6,592 bases of DNA from JAFEBO01 sp044375915 (GCA_044375915.1 JBILLU010000183.1:1-6592), one strand, 5' to 3'; shown: positions 1-6,055, numbered from the stretch's first letter. Notes: a model not told the origin generated them from the letters alone. A program made the numbers and translations.

Positions 1-90
1 TTGGTACTTATCCCCCACCCCGGGCGTTGCTATCGCCGGTTATAGCACGGCGCGTTCCGAGATCACGATTCATTCACGAAGGAGCATCGC

Positions 91-1026
<936 letters not shown>

Positions 1027-1059
1027 CGCGGGTTTGGGTGCAGATCAGGATCTCCGTAC

Positions 1060-1123
1060 CCCGTCGCGGTGGCGAGAAGCCCTTTTCCCAAGGGGCGGAC
1101 GCCGCCGCGACGGGTCTTTTGTT
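1060..1123 (+). terminator. Long rho-independent terminator after the rhodanese gene
   Basis: Arms 1060–1074 and 1100–1114 pair over 15 bp with one T·G wobble (t1070 with g1104). The inner segment forms a second stem, GCCCTTT (1079–1085) with AAGGGGC (1090–1096), capped by TCCC. The run TCTTTTGTT follows directly at 1115–1123. Stem and T-tract together fit intrinsic termination of the rhodanese transcript, whose stop ends 33 bases upstream. The total stem of about 22 bp is long for a terminator. Confidence 0.85.
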
Positions 1124-1206
1124 GCGCCAAAGGCTGTGAAACTGGGTCAAATGGGCGGATTGTCCGGGGCGATTTCAGGGGGAGGGGGTGTCGGGGCGCG
1201 GGCATA

Positions 1207-1281
1207 GTTATTATAGGACGTACCTTTCAGAATCCGAGTATTCGTCCTTGCTGGCACAGGATACGGTTATTATCGGACATA
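1207..1281. repeat. Paired AT-rich 16-mer direct repeat, possible operator sites
   Basis: GTTATTATAGGACGTA (1207–1222) and GTTATTATCGGACATA (1266–1281) match at 14 of 16 positions and start 59 bases apart. Partial similarity extends outside (ATA before, CCTT after). The core TTATTAT stands out from the GC-rich surroundings. The copies lie roughly 225–300 bases before the start of the B12-domain gene. Two near-identical copies suggest protein binding sites or duplicated promoter elements, but no partner protein can be named. Confidence 0.45.
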
Positions 1282-1358
1282 TCGCCTTCTGCGCCCGTTT
1301 CCTGCCGAGGACTGCAAACTTCACGCTTCGCGGCGGACGCTCCCGATCACCAAGCACC

Positions 1359-1376
1359 GGACGAGGAGCCTCGTCC
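1359..1376. other. GC-rich perfect hairpin
   Basis: GGACGAGG and CCTCGTCC flank an AG dinucleotide, giving an 8-bp perfect dyad; a folded RNA would open the innermost pair. A second, imperfect stem follows at 1410–1439, where CCGCCG and GGTCGG pair with CCGACC and CGGCGG around a small internal loop. No T-tract follows either one. They could be leader RNA structures of the downstream gene or a protein-binding dyad. Confidence 0.35.
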
Positions 1377-1490
1377 GCCCGCCGAGGATCAGCGGGTCTT
1401 CGAAAACTACCGCCGGCTGGTCGGGACCGACCGCGGCGGGCTTGAGAGTTGCGGACCCCACCCTTCCCCCTCCCCGCAACTCCCTCTGGC

Positions 1491-1494
1491 GGAG
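1491..1494 (+). promoter_or_regulatory. Ribosome binding site deciding the start of the B12-domain gene
   Basis: GGAG lies ten bases before the ATG at 1505. An in-frame TTG at 1442 would add 21 residues (a Pro/Arg-rich stretch), but it has no such site and the added residues look unlike protein. The ATG at 1505 is therefore preferred. Confidence 0.6.
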
Positions 1495-1504
1495 ATCAAC
1501 CGAA

Positions 1505-2248
1505 ATGGCTCAGGAAATTCTTGTCGAACGTCTCTTCGAAGCACTCGTCAACGGCGACCGCCCCGCGGCCCGCCGCATCGTCGAGGAGTCGGTCGACGGC
1601 GGCGCCGGTCCGGCCCGCGTGCTCACCAACCTCTTCTGGCCCACCCACGAGCTCATCGATCGCATGCACCGCGCCGATCAGCTCACCCGCATCGGTTATC
1701 ACTTCTCGACCCGCCTTCTGCGCGTGCTTATCGATCAGACCGCCGCACGTCTGCCCCGGCAGGCGTTCAACGGCAAGACCGTCTTTGCATGCTGCGGTAA
1801 TGCGGAAGGTGAAGAGCTCGGCGCCCAGATCGCGGTCGACATGCTCGAGGCCGCGGGCTTCCAGGTGACCTTCGGCGGCGGCGGCATCCCGGCCGACGAG
1901 GTGCTCGCCCACGTTCAGGAGAACCAGCCGAGCTACCTGGTCATGTTCTGCTCCGCCGCGAGCGACCTGCCGGGCGTGCGCTCGCTGGTCGATCAGCTCA
2001 AGGAAATCAACGCCTGCCAGAAGACCCAGATCGCGGTCGGCGGCGGCGTCTTCAACCGTGCCGAGGGCCTGGCCGACGAGATCGGCGCCCGCATGCACGC
2101 CGGCTCGCCTTTGGAGCTGGTCTCGCTGCTCATCAACCCCGAGCAGTTCCTGTCCCTCCGCCGCGAGCGCGAGCAGCAGGAACAGGTGCGTGCCATCCAG
2201 GCCCGCGCCGAGGCTCGTGCGGCGATGAAGAAGCGTCGTGCGGCGTAA
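1505..2248 (+). CDS. Stand-alone B12-binding-type domain protein lacking the axial histidine
   Basis: This 247-residue protein has a helical N-terminal part (about 1–85) like the helical cap domain before B12-binding domains, including W45 and the helix YHFSTRLLRVLID (H66). A Rossmann-like B12-binding fold follows (about 90–212): KTVFACCGNAEGEELG, AAGFQVTFGGGGIPADEV, FCSAASDLPG and IAVGGGVFN. In methionine synthase and CarH-type proteins the first loop reads DxHxxG or ExHxxG, with His ligating cobalt. Here it reads E101-G-E103-E-L-G106, so Glu replaces His. The tail (213–247) is a charged, probably coiled helix ending in KKRRAA. No catalytic or DNA-binding domain is attached. It may bind base-on cobalamin or another ligand, or serve as a sensor or scaffold; its function is unknown. 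A terminator at 2287 ends it, so it is probably transcribed alone. Confidence 0.85.
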   Translation: MAQEILVERLFEALVNGDRPAARRIVEESVDGGAGPARVLTNLFWPTHELIDRMHRADQLTRIGYHFSTRLLRVLIDQTAARLPRQAFNGKTVFACCGNAEGEELGAQIAVDMLEAAGFQVTFGGGGIPADEVLAHVQENQPSYLVMFCSAASDLPGVRSLVDQLKEINACQKTQIAVGGGVFNRAEGLADEIGARMHAGSPLELVSLLINPEQFLSLRREREQQEQVRAIQARAEARAAMKKRRAA

Positions 2249-2286
2249 GCGGGAGTCGGAGCAACGCAACTCGCTTGAAACTGAAG

Positions 2287-2324
2287 CCACCGCCCCACAG
2301 AGAACGTGGGGCGGTGGTGTTGTT
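2287..2324 (+). terminator. Rho-independent terminator after the B12-domain gene
   Basis: CCACCGCCCCAC (2287–2298) and GTGGGGCGGTGG (2306–2317) form a perfect 12-bp stem around the seven-base loop AGAGAAC. TGTTGTT (2318–2324) follows, a T-rich but interrupted tail. The preceding stop codon ends at 2248. Confidence 0.8.
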
Positions 2325-2372
2325 GGGGAGTGGGGGAGTGGAGCAGTGGAGCAGTGGGGGAGTGGGGCAGGG
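2325..2372 (+). repeat. G-rich octamer tandem repeat, possible G-quadruplex
   Basis: Six octamers run head to tail: GGGGAGTG twice, GAGCAGTG twice, GGGGAGTG once, and a degenerate GGGCAGGG. Runs of three or more G occur at 2325–2328, 2332–2336, 2356–2360, 2364–2367 and 2370–2373, enough for a G-quadruplex on the + strand. The array starts directly after the T-rich tail of the terminator and ends 41 bases before the next gene. It resembles the short tandemly repeated sequences described from cyanobacteria in style only. Confidence 0.8.
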
Positions 2373-2413
2373 GACAGGGTGAACCCGGCACTATCGAGTC
2401 TCGTAGGCCGCCG

Positions 2414-2698
2414 ATGCTTTTCATGGTCATCGAACGCTTCAAACCCGGCCGGCAGGACGCGATGGCGGAGCGGTTCCGCACCAAGGGGCGGCTGATGCCC
2501 GAGGGGGTGGTGTATCACGCTAGTTGGTTGCCGCTGGATGGGTCGCGGTGCTTCCAGATCATGGAATCGCCGACGCGGGCGCTCTTGGATCAGTGGGTCG
2601 CGGCGTGGAGCGACCTGGTGGACTTTGAGGTGGAGGAAGTGCTGGACTCGGCGACGTACTGGAAGAGGAATCGGGAAGGGGTGGGGGGTGGGGGGTGA
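2414..2698 (+). CDS. Small DUF3303-type protein
   Basis: This 94-residue protein begins MLFMVIERFKPG and contains RFRTKGRLMPEGVVYHASW, the core RCFQIMES, and DQWVAAWSDLVDFEV. From memory this matches the DUF3303 family, small dimeric ferredoxin-like (alpha/beta barrel) proteins without a known reaction. No metal or catalytic residues can be assigned. The ATG at 2414 was chosen because the family begins at MLF and the in-frame upstream sequence is G-rich repeat; there is no Shine-Dalgarno site before it. The last residues (EGVGGGG) and the TGA stop are encoded by copies of a GGGGTGA heptamer array, so the original C-terminus has probably been replaced or extended. Codons ending in G or T are more frequent than in the neighbouring genes. 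It stands alone between the terminator at 2287 and the non-coding region from 2720. Confidence 0.8.
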   Translation: MLFMVIERFKPGRQDAMAERFRTKGRLMPEGVVYHASWLPLDGSRCFQIMESPTRALLDQWVAAWSDLVDFEVEEVLDSATYWKRNREGVGGGG

Positions 2699-2719
2699 GG
2701 GGTGAGGGGTGAGGGGTGA
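2678..2719 (+). repeat. GGGGTGA heptamer tandem array overlapping a gene end
   Basis: Six contiguous heptamers: GGGGTGG twice, then GGGGTGA four times. The third unit (2692–2698) supplies the TGA stop of the DUF3303-type gene, and the first two encode part of its Gly-rich end. The same unit recurs near 3252–3272 and, in reverse orientation, at 3295–3323, so this is a dispersed repeat type in this genome. Confidence 0.85.
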
Positions 2720-2754
2720 GGATCGGCAACTGGAATCTGCCCGGGTGGACTTCC

Positions 2755-2760
2755 TATACT
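2755..2760 (+). promoter_or_regulatory. Possible -10 element (TATACT)
   Basis: TATACT differs from TATAAT at one base and stands out in GC-rich sequence. Transcription from it would start near 2767, just before the hairpin-rich region and upstream of tRNA-Gln. The -35 position (about 2731–2737, TGGAATC) is not a good TTGACA match, so this is weak on its own. Confidence 0.3.
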
Positions 2761-2766
2761 TCCGCC

Positions 2767-3160
2767 CTTCGGAGCCGTCCACGACGGACGCCAGCGGGGC
2801 CTTTGGGCCCTGCCAAGGCTGAGGCGTGGCTCGGGCGTTCCCATCGCGGCTGATGGATCGTCCGGCTCCCGCTCGAAGTGCTTGGTCTGACCGGGTTTCC
2901 GGCGGATCACACGGCGAGCACCTGTGCCGCGGCCTTCTGACCTTGCGAGTGTGTCGCCAGGGACGAGACCGCGAATGGTCTGTCCGTTGGTGAACCCACC
3001 GAGTGCGTGCATCCAAAGCACCTCGGGGAACGCAAGGAGTCTTTGCAGCCAACTCGGTACGCTGGTCTTGGCAGACCGCCGACGGGAGATCTTCCCGGCA
3101 CGCACCATCTGACGGATCGACGCCGCCTGCGGGTGTCTTGCACGTTCCGTTCTGATTTTC
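2767..3160 (+). ncRNA. Candidate structured non-coding RNA upstream of tRNA-Gln
   Basis: I found no convincing protein gene here, but I did find many compact stems. GGAGCCG (2771–2777) pairs with CGGCTCC (2863–2869), enclosing 2794–2801/2806–2813 (8 bp, one G·U) and CCATC/GATGG (2841–2845/2852–2856). GCGA/TCGC (2945–2948/2954–2957) follows. Then GGAC-g-AGACC (2961–2970) pairs with GGTCTGTCC (2977–2985), 9 bp with one bulge. ACCGAGT (2998–3004) pairs with ACTCGGT (3052–3058), enclosing two hairpins (3007–3021 and 3032–3046). Further stems are GGTCT/AGACC (3064–3077), CGGGA/TCCCG (3083–3097) and GACGCC/GGTGTC (3119–3137, one G·U). At least three stems contain G·U pairs that would be C·A mismatches on the other strand, favouring +. 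A -10-like TATACT precedes. RNase P, tmRNA and 6S signatures were not seen. GC-rich DNA folds easily by chance, so this is tentative. Confidence 0.33.
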
Positions 3161-3162
3161 AC

Positions 3163-3233
3163 TGGGCGATGGTGTAACGGTAGCACAGCAGATTTTGGTT
3201 CTGTTTGTCCAGGTTCGAATCCTGGTCGCCCAG
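3163..3233 (+). tRNA. tRNA-Gln (anticodon TTG)
   Basis: A complete 71-base cloverleaf is visible. The acceptor stem is TGGGCGA (3163–3169) with TCGCCCA (3226–3232), and the discriminator is G3233. The D arm spans 3172–3186. The anticodon stem is GCAGA/TCTGT (3188–3192 and 3200–3204), its loop is TTTTGGT, and the anticodon TTG is at 3195–3197, reading CAA and, by wobble, CAG. The T arm is CCAGG-TTCGAAT-CCTGG (3209–3225). The 3' CCA is not encoded. No terminator follows, and no obvious promoter lies immediately upstream, so co-transcription with the region before it is possible. Confidence 0.97.
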
Positions 3234-3246
3234 TTTCCCTTTGGGT

Positions 3247-3323
3247 GGGAAGGGGTGAGGGATGAGGTGTGAGTGCCTCGTTCCCCAGCCTTCTCTCTCA
3301 CCCCTCAGCCCTCACCTCTTCCC
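3247..3323. repeat. Head-to-head heptamer inverted repeat before glmU
   Basis: The arms 3247–3275 and 3295–3323 are inverted copies matching at 25 of 29 positions, separated by a 19-base spacer. Each arm is built of GGGGTGA-like heptamers: on the + strand GGGGTGA, GGGATGA and GGTGTGA at 3252–3272, with matching units on the other strand in the right arm. The right arm ends ten bases before the glmU ATG at 3334. There is no T-tract, so it is not a typical terminator. In mRNA it would place a long hairpin in the glmU leader. Confidence 0.8.
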
Positions 3324-3333
3324 GCTCTCACTG

Positions 3334-4137
3334 ATGTCAACCATGCCCGCAACCAACTCGCCTTCCGCCATCATCCTCGCCGCCGGCAAGGGCACGCGCA
3401 TGAAGAGCGACCTGCCGAAGGTGGTCCACCCGATCGGCGGGCGTCCGATGGTGTGCGCGGTGGTCGATGCCTGCCTCGCGGTCGGCTGTTCGCGCATCGT
3501 CGTGATCGTCGGCTACAAGCAGGAAGATGTTCGCTCGGCGCTCCAGGGCTACGAAGGCAAATACAACATCGAATACGCGGTGCAGGATCAGCAGCTCGGC
3601 ACCGGGCACGCGGTGCAGTGCTGTGCGGCGGCATTCGAGCAATCGAACTTCGCTGGCGACACCCTCGTCCTCTGCGGCGACGGCCCGCTCATCCGTCCGG
3701 TCACCCTTGAGAAGGTCCTGAAGCGCCACCGCGATCACAAGGCCAGCGCGACGCTCGCCACCGCGGTGCTCGATGATGCGACCGGTTACGGCCGCATCTA
3801 TCGCGGCTCCGACGGGAAGTTCAAGGCCATCGTCGAACAGAAGAACTGCTCGCCCGAGCAGCTCGCGATCAAGGAAGTGAATCCTTCCTACTACTGCTTC
3901 AATACCCGCGACCTGTTCGCGTCGCTCAAGAAGGTGCAGAAGAACCCGGTCAGCGGCGAGTACTACCTGACGGACACGCTGAGCCTCTTGCTCGACGAGA
4001 AGAAGACCGTCGAGGTGATCGAGGCCGTGCCGCCGGAGGATGTGCTCTCGATCAACACCCTCGAAGACCTCGCCAAGGTGGACGCGATCTATCGGTCGCG
4101 CCCCGCGGTGCAGGTCCCGGCAGGAGGCCACCGATGA
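3334..4137 (+). CDS. glmU: UDP-N-acetylglucosamine pyrophosphorylase, uridyltransferase domain only
   Basis: This 267-residue enzyme joins UTP and N-acetylglucosamine-1-phosphate to give UDP-GlcNAc for peptidoglycan and other glycans. Nucleotidyltransferase motifs are complete: LAAGKGTRMKSDLPK (15–29), QLGTGHA (87–93), CGDGPLI (114–120, with metal-binding D116), GYGRI (151–155), VEQKN (167–171), N183 in EVNPSYY, and GEYYLTD. The left-handed beta-helix acetyltransferase domain of the usual bifunctional protein of about 456 residues is absent. The frame closes after EDLAKVDAIYRSR plus a short tail, so acetylation of GlcN-1-P must come from another protein. Start choice: ATG 3334 or ATG 3343, neither with a Shine-Dalgarno site. 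An in-frame ATG at 3262 lies inside a heptamer repeat and is rejected. Its stop overlaps the prs start (ATGA), implying coupled translation. Confidence 0.92.
   Translation: MSTMPATNSPSAIILAAGKGTRMKSDLPKVVHPIGGRPMVCAVVDACLAVGCSRIVVIVGYKQEDVRSALQGYEGKYNIEYAVQDQQLGTGHAVQCCAAAFEQSNFAGDTLVLCGDGPLIRPVTLEKVLKRHRDHKASATLATAVLDDATGYGRIYRGSDGKFKAIVEQKNCSPEQLAIKEVNPSYYCFNTRDLFASLKKVQKNPVSGEYYLTDTLSLLLDEKKTVEVIEAVPPEDVLSINTLEDLAKVDAIYRSRPAVQVPAGGHR
4122..4127 (+). promoter_or_regulatory. Ribosome binding site of prs inside the glmU end
   Basis: AGGAGG lies six bases before the prs ATG at 4134, within the last codons of glmU. It fixes the start that includes the unusual 44-residue N-terminal extension of the prs product, which otherwise might be dismissed as untranslated. 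Confidence 0.8.
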
Positions 4138-5228
4138 CCGCGACGATCTCGGGTTCCAGTTCGGGTTCAACTTCTGGTACGGCTGCTGCGAACGCGGGGA
4201 CGACGGGCAATCTGCCCAGCGGCCAGTCTGCGCTGCAGGCGGGCACGAAGCTTACGCTGAACGGTGACCTGCGAATCTTCGCCGGTCGAAGCGCCCACCA
4301 TCTCGCCGAGAGGGTCTGCTCGCATCTCAAGATCGGTTTGGGCCACTCGAGCACCATCGAGTTCCCCGACGGGGAGATCATCGTCAAGGTCGAGGAAGAC
4401 GTCCGCGGCCGCGACGTGTTCGTGATCCTCTCCACCTGTCAGCCCGTGAATGACAACATCATGGAGTTGTTGACGTTCATCGATTGCTTGAAGCGGGCGA
4501 GTGCGCACCGCGTGACGGTGGTGATGCCGTACTTTGGATACGCCCGCCAGGACCGCAAGGACGAGGGCCGAGTGCCGATCACGGCGAAGCTGGTGGCGAA
4601 CATCATCACCGCGGCGGGTGCGGACCGCGTGCTGGCGATCGACCTGCACGCCGCTCAGATCCAGGGCTTCTTCGACCTGCCGGTGGATCACCTGTCGGCG
4701 ACGCCCGTGTTCGTGGAATACTTCCAGAGCATTCGGAAGGAACTGGGCGATCTCTGCCTCGTGAGCCCCGATGTCGGCAACGTGAAGGTCGCTGAGGGCA
4801 TGGCCAACCTGCTCGGCGGTGAATTGGCGATCATCAACAAGCGTCGCCTGAGCGGCTCGACGGTCACGACCGGCAACCTCATCGGAAGCGTCGATGGCAA
4901 GACGGTGCTGATGTTCGATGACATGATCTCGACGGGCGGAACGGTGGTCGAGGCGGCGAAGCTCGTCATGGAGCGAGGTGCCAAGCAGGTCATCGCGGCG
5001 GCCACGCACGGCGTGCTCGTCGGTCCGGCCCTCGAGCGTCTCGCGAAGGACGCGATCACCAAGGTGGTCGTGACGAACACCATTCCTCTGGGCGATCGTG
5101 TCGCCCCGATCAAGCACAAGCTGGTGGAGCTCTGCGTGGGCAAGCTCCTGGGTGAGGCGATCGGCCGCATCCACAACAACCAGTCGGTCTCGGCGCTGTT
5201 CAACAAGGGCGCCGGCACCAAGCGTTAG
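4134..5228 (+). CDS. prs: Ribose-phosphate pyrophosphokinase (PRPP synthase)
   Basis: This 364-residue enzyme transfers pyrophosphate from ATP to ribose-5-phosphate, giving PRPP for purine, pyrimidine, His, Trp and NAD synthesis. Family motifs are present: FPDGE (77–81), STCQPVNDNIMELL, the ATP-binding PYFGYARQDRK (132–142), the metal-binding DLHAAQIQGFF (170–180), the flexible-loop KRR (236–238) and the PRPP loop DDMISTGGT (262–270). Two departures from the common pattern: the usual SPDxGGxxRA segment reads SPDVGNVKVAEG (211–222), and the PRPP loop has Ser266 where Asp is frequent. Residues 1–44 are a Ser/Gly/Thr/Ala-rich extension ahead of the normal start (LRIFAGRSA); typical bacterial enzymes are about 315 residues. 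AGGAGG six bases before the ATG supports the long form. It overlaps glmU by four bases and precedes rplY by 62 bases with no terminator visible, so one operon is likely. Confidence 0.95.
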   Translation: MTATISGSSSGSTSGTAAANAGTTGNLPSGQSALQAGTKLTLNGDLRIFAGRSAHHLAERVCSHLKIGLGHSSTIEFPDGEIIVKVEEDVRGRDVFVILSTCQPVNDNIMELLTFIDCLKRASAHRVTVVMPYFGYARQDRKDEGRVPITAKLVANIITAAGADRVLAIDLHAAQIQGFFDLPVDHLSATPVFVEYFQSIRKELGDLCLVSPDVGNVKVAEGMANLLGGELAIINKRRLSGSTVTTGNLIGSVDGKTVLMFDDMISTGGTVVEAAKLVMERGAKQVIAAATHGVLVGPALERLAKDAITKVVVTNTIPLGDRVAPIKHKLVELCVGKLLGEAIGRIHNNQSVSALFNKGAGTKR

Positions 5229-5290
5229 CGAACGGCCCACTTCCATAGCAACTAAAGCGTTTCATGGACCAGATAGAAAGGAATTGACTC

Positions 5291-6055
5291 ATGCTTCAGA
5301 AGACTCCGCTTCTCCAGGCCAAAACCCGCGAGCACACCGGCTCGCGTTTCTGCAACCGCGCTCGCGCGCAGGGCATGCTGCCCGCCGTCGTGTACGGCCA
5401 CAAGCAGGATCCCGTGTCGATCACGCTCGACATGAAGGAAGCTGTCAGCCACATCAACAAGGGCGAGAAGATCTTCCGCCTCGACTTCCCGGGCGCGAAG
5501 AACAAGGACGAGGGCCAGGTCGTTCTGCTCAAGGATCTGCAGTTTGACTACCTCGGCACCAACATCGTCCACGCCGACTTTGCCCGCGTTGATCTCAATG
5601 AACGCATCCGCACTCGCGTCTCGATCCACCTCATCGGCGAGGCGAAGGGTCTGAAGACCGCCGGCGCGATTCTCATGCACCCGACCAACGAAGTGGTCAT
5701 CGAGTGCGTGGTGACCGAGCTGCCCGAGTTCATCGAGCTGAACATCGCCGACCTCGACGTTGATCAGCAGATCACCGCGGCCCAGCTCAAGCTGCCGTCG
5801 GCGAACATGAAGATGGTCACCGACCCGCACTCGATCCTGGCCCAGATCGTGATCCAGGCCGAGATCGTCGTCGGCGAAGCGACCGCCGCTGCGGGTGGCG
5901 CGGCCGAGCCCGAGGTCCTCACTGCCAAGAAGCCTGGCGAGGGCGACGACGCCGCTGGCGCCAAGCCTGCTGCTGGCGCGAAGCCCGCTGCTGGCGCGAA
6001 GCCCGCCGCCGGCGCTGCTGCTGCCAAGCCCGCGGGAGGTGCGGCGAAGAAGTGA
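5291..6055 (+). CDS. rplY: 50S ribosomal protein L25, general stress protein Ctc (TL5) type
   Basis: This 254-residue protein of the large ribosomal subunit binds 5S rRNA. The L25 domain (about 1–95) shows the REHTGSRFCNRARAQGMLPAVVYG start typical of the family, interrupted nowhere. The TL5/CTC beta domain (about 96–190) includes NIVHADFARVDLNERI and FIELNIADLDVDQ. A disordered Ala/Pro/Lys/Gly tail (about 191–254) holds three GAKPAA units (223–240) and ends GGAAKK. The tail is longer than in most homologues and basic at its end, possibly for rRNA contact (inference). GAAAGGA at 5276–5282 lies eight bases before the ATG. The position between prs and pth matches the conserved prs–ctc–pth arrangement. 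Confidence 0.93.
   Translation: MLQKTPLLQAKTREHTGSRFCNRARAQGMLPAVVYGHKQDPVSITLDMKEAVSHINKGEKIFRLDFPGAKNKDEGQVVLLKDLQFDYLGTNIVHADFARVDLNERIRTRVSIHLIGEAKGLKTAGAILMHPTNEVVIECVVTELPEFIELNIADLDVDQQITAAQLKLPSANMKMVTDPHSILAQIVIQAEIVVGEATAAAGGAAEPEVLTAKKPGEGDDAAGAKPAAGAKPAAGAKPAAGAAAAKPAGGAAKK
5957..6010 (+). repeat. 18-bp tandem repeat in the rplY tail
   Basis: Three in-frame 18-base units (5957–5974, 5975–5992, 5993–6010) each encode GAKPAA and differ only at a few silent positions. A decayed fourth unit follows. This could vary in copy number among strains without breaking the frame. Confidence 0.85.

Larger units (their letters stand above)
1124..1504. other. Non-coding stretch between rhodanese and B12-domain genes
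   Basis: Short frames cross this stretch, but none has a ribosome binding site or recognisable protein content. It holds a paired AT-rich motif (1207–1222 and 1266–1281) and two GC-rich hairpins described separately. The first hairpin is GGACGAGG (1359–1366) with CCTCGTCC (1369–1376). The second joins 1410–1424 with 1427–1439. Neither has a T-tract, so they are unlikely to be terminators. They could be leader structure for the gene at 1505 or leftovers of an interspersed repeat. I see no convincing -35/-10 promoter pair. Confidence 0.5.

Noticed and set aside
1..90. Promoter for the rhodanese gene (TATAGC near 41, TTGCTA near 27)
   Set aside because: The two elements are only 8 bases apart and no properly spaced -35 exists. 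Only the ribosome binding site at 79–84 is convincing.
1442..1504. Upstream TTG start for the B12-domain gene
   Set aside because: The extra 21 residues are Pro/Arg-rich, and the GGAG at 1491 points to ATG 1505.
1069..1800. 243-codon + strand frame across the terminator and into the B12-domain gene
   Set aside because: It starts inside a terminator hairpin and overlaps a well-supported gene out of frame. Its composition is Arg/Pro/Ser-rich with no domain.
2306..2413. Upstream GTG start for the DUF3303-type gene
   Set aside because: It begins within the terminator stem and translates the octamer repeat; the family starts at MLF.
3138..3162. TTGCAC as a -35 box for tRNA-Gln
   Set aside because: A -10 at the normal distance would fall inside the tRNA itself.
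1496..3301. 601-codon open frame on the minus strand
   Set aside because: It runs antisense through the B12-domain gene, the DUF3303-type gene, two tandem repeats and tRNA-Gln. The stretch reading ATRIRTWTNRTK is simply the tRNA translated backwards, a familiar artefact in GC-rich genomes.
2678..3323. Repeats as a CRISPR array
   Set aside because: The units are 7–8 bases, contiguous or inverted, without unique spacers of constant length, and no cas gene is present.
3247..3323. Inverted repeat as terminal repeats of an insertion sequence
   Set aside because: Only 19 bases lie between the arms, so there is no room for a transposase. It could at most be a non-autonomous element.
3337..4170. 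277-codon minus-strand frame opposite glmU
   Set aside because: It is a shadow of glmU with no recognisable domain and no ribosome binding site.
4167..5246. 359-codon minus-strand frame opposite prs
   Set aside because: It mirrors the prs codons with Arg/Asp/His-rich content. The + strand product has all catalytic motifs.
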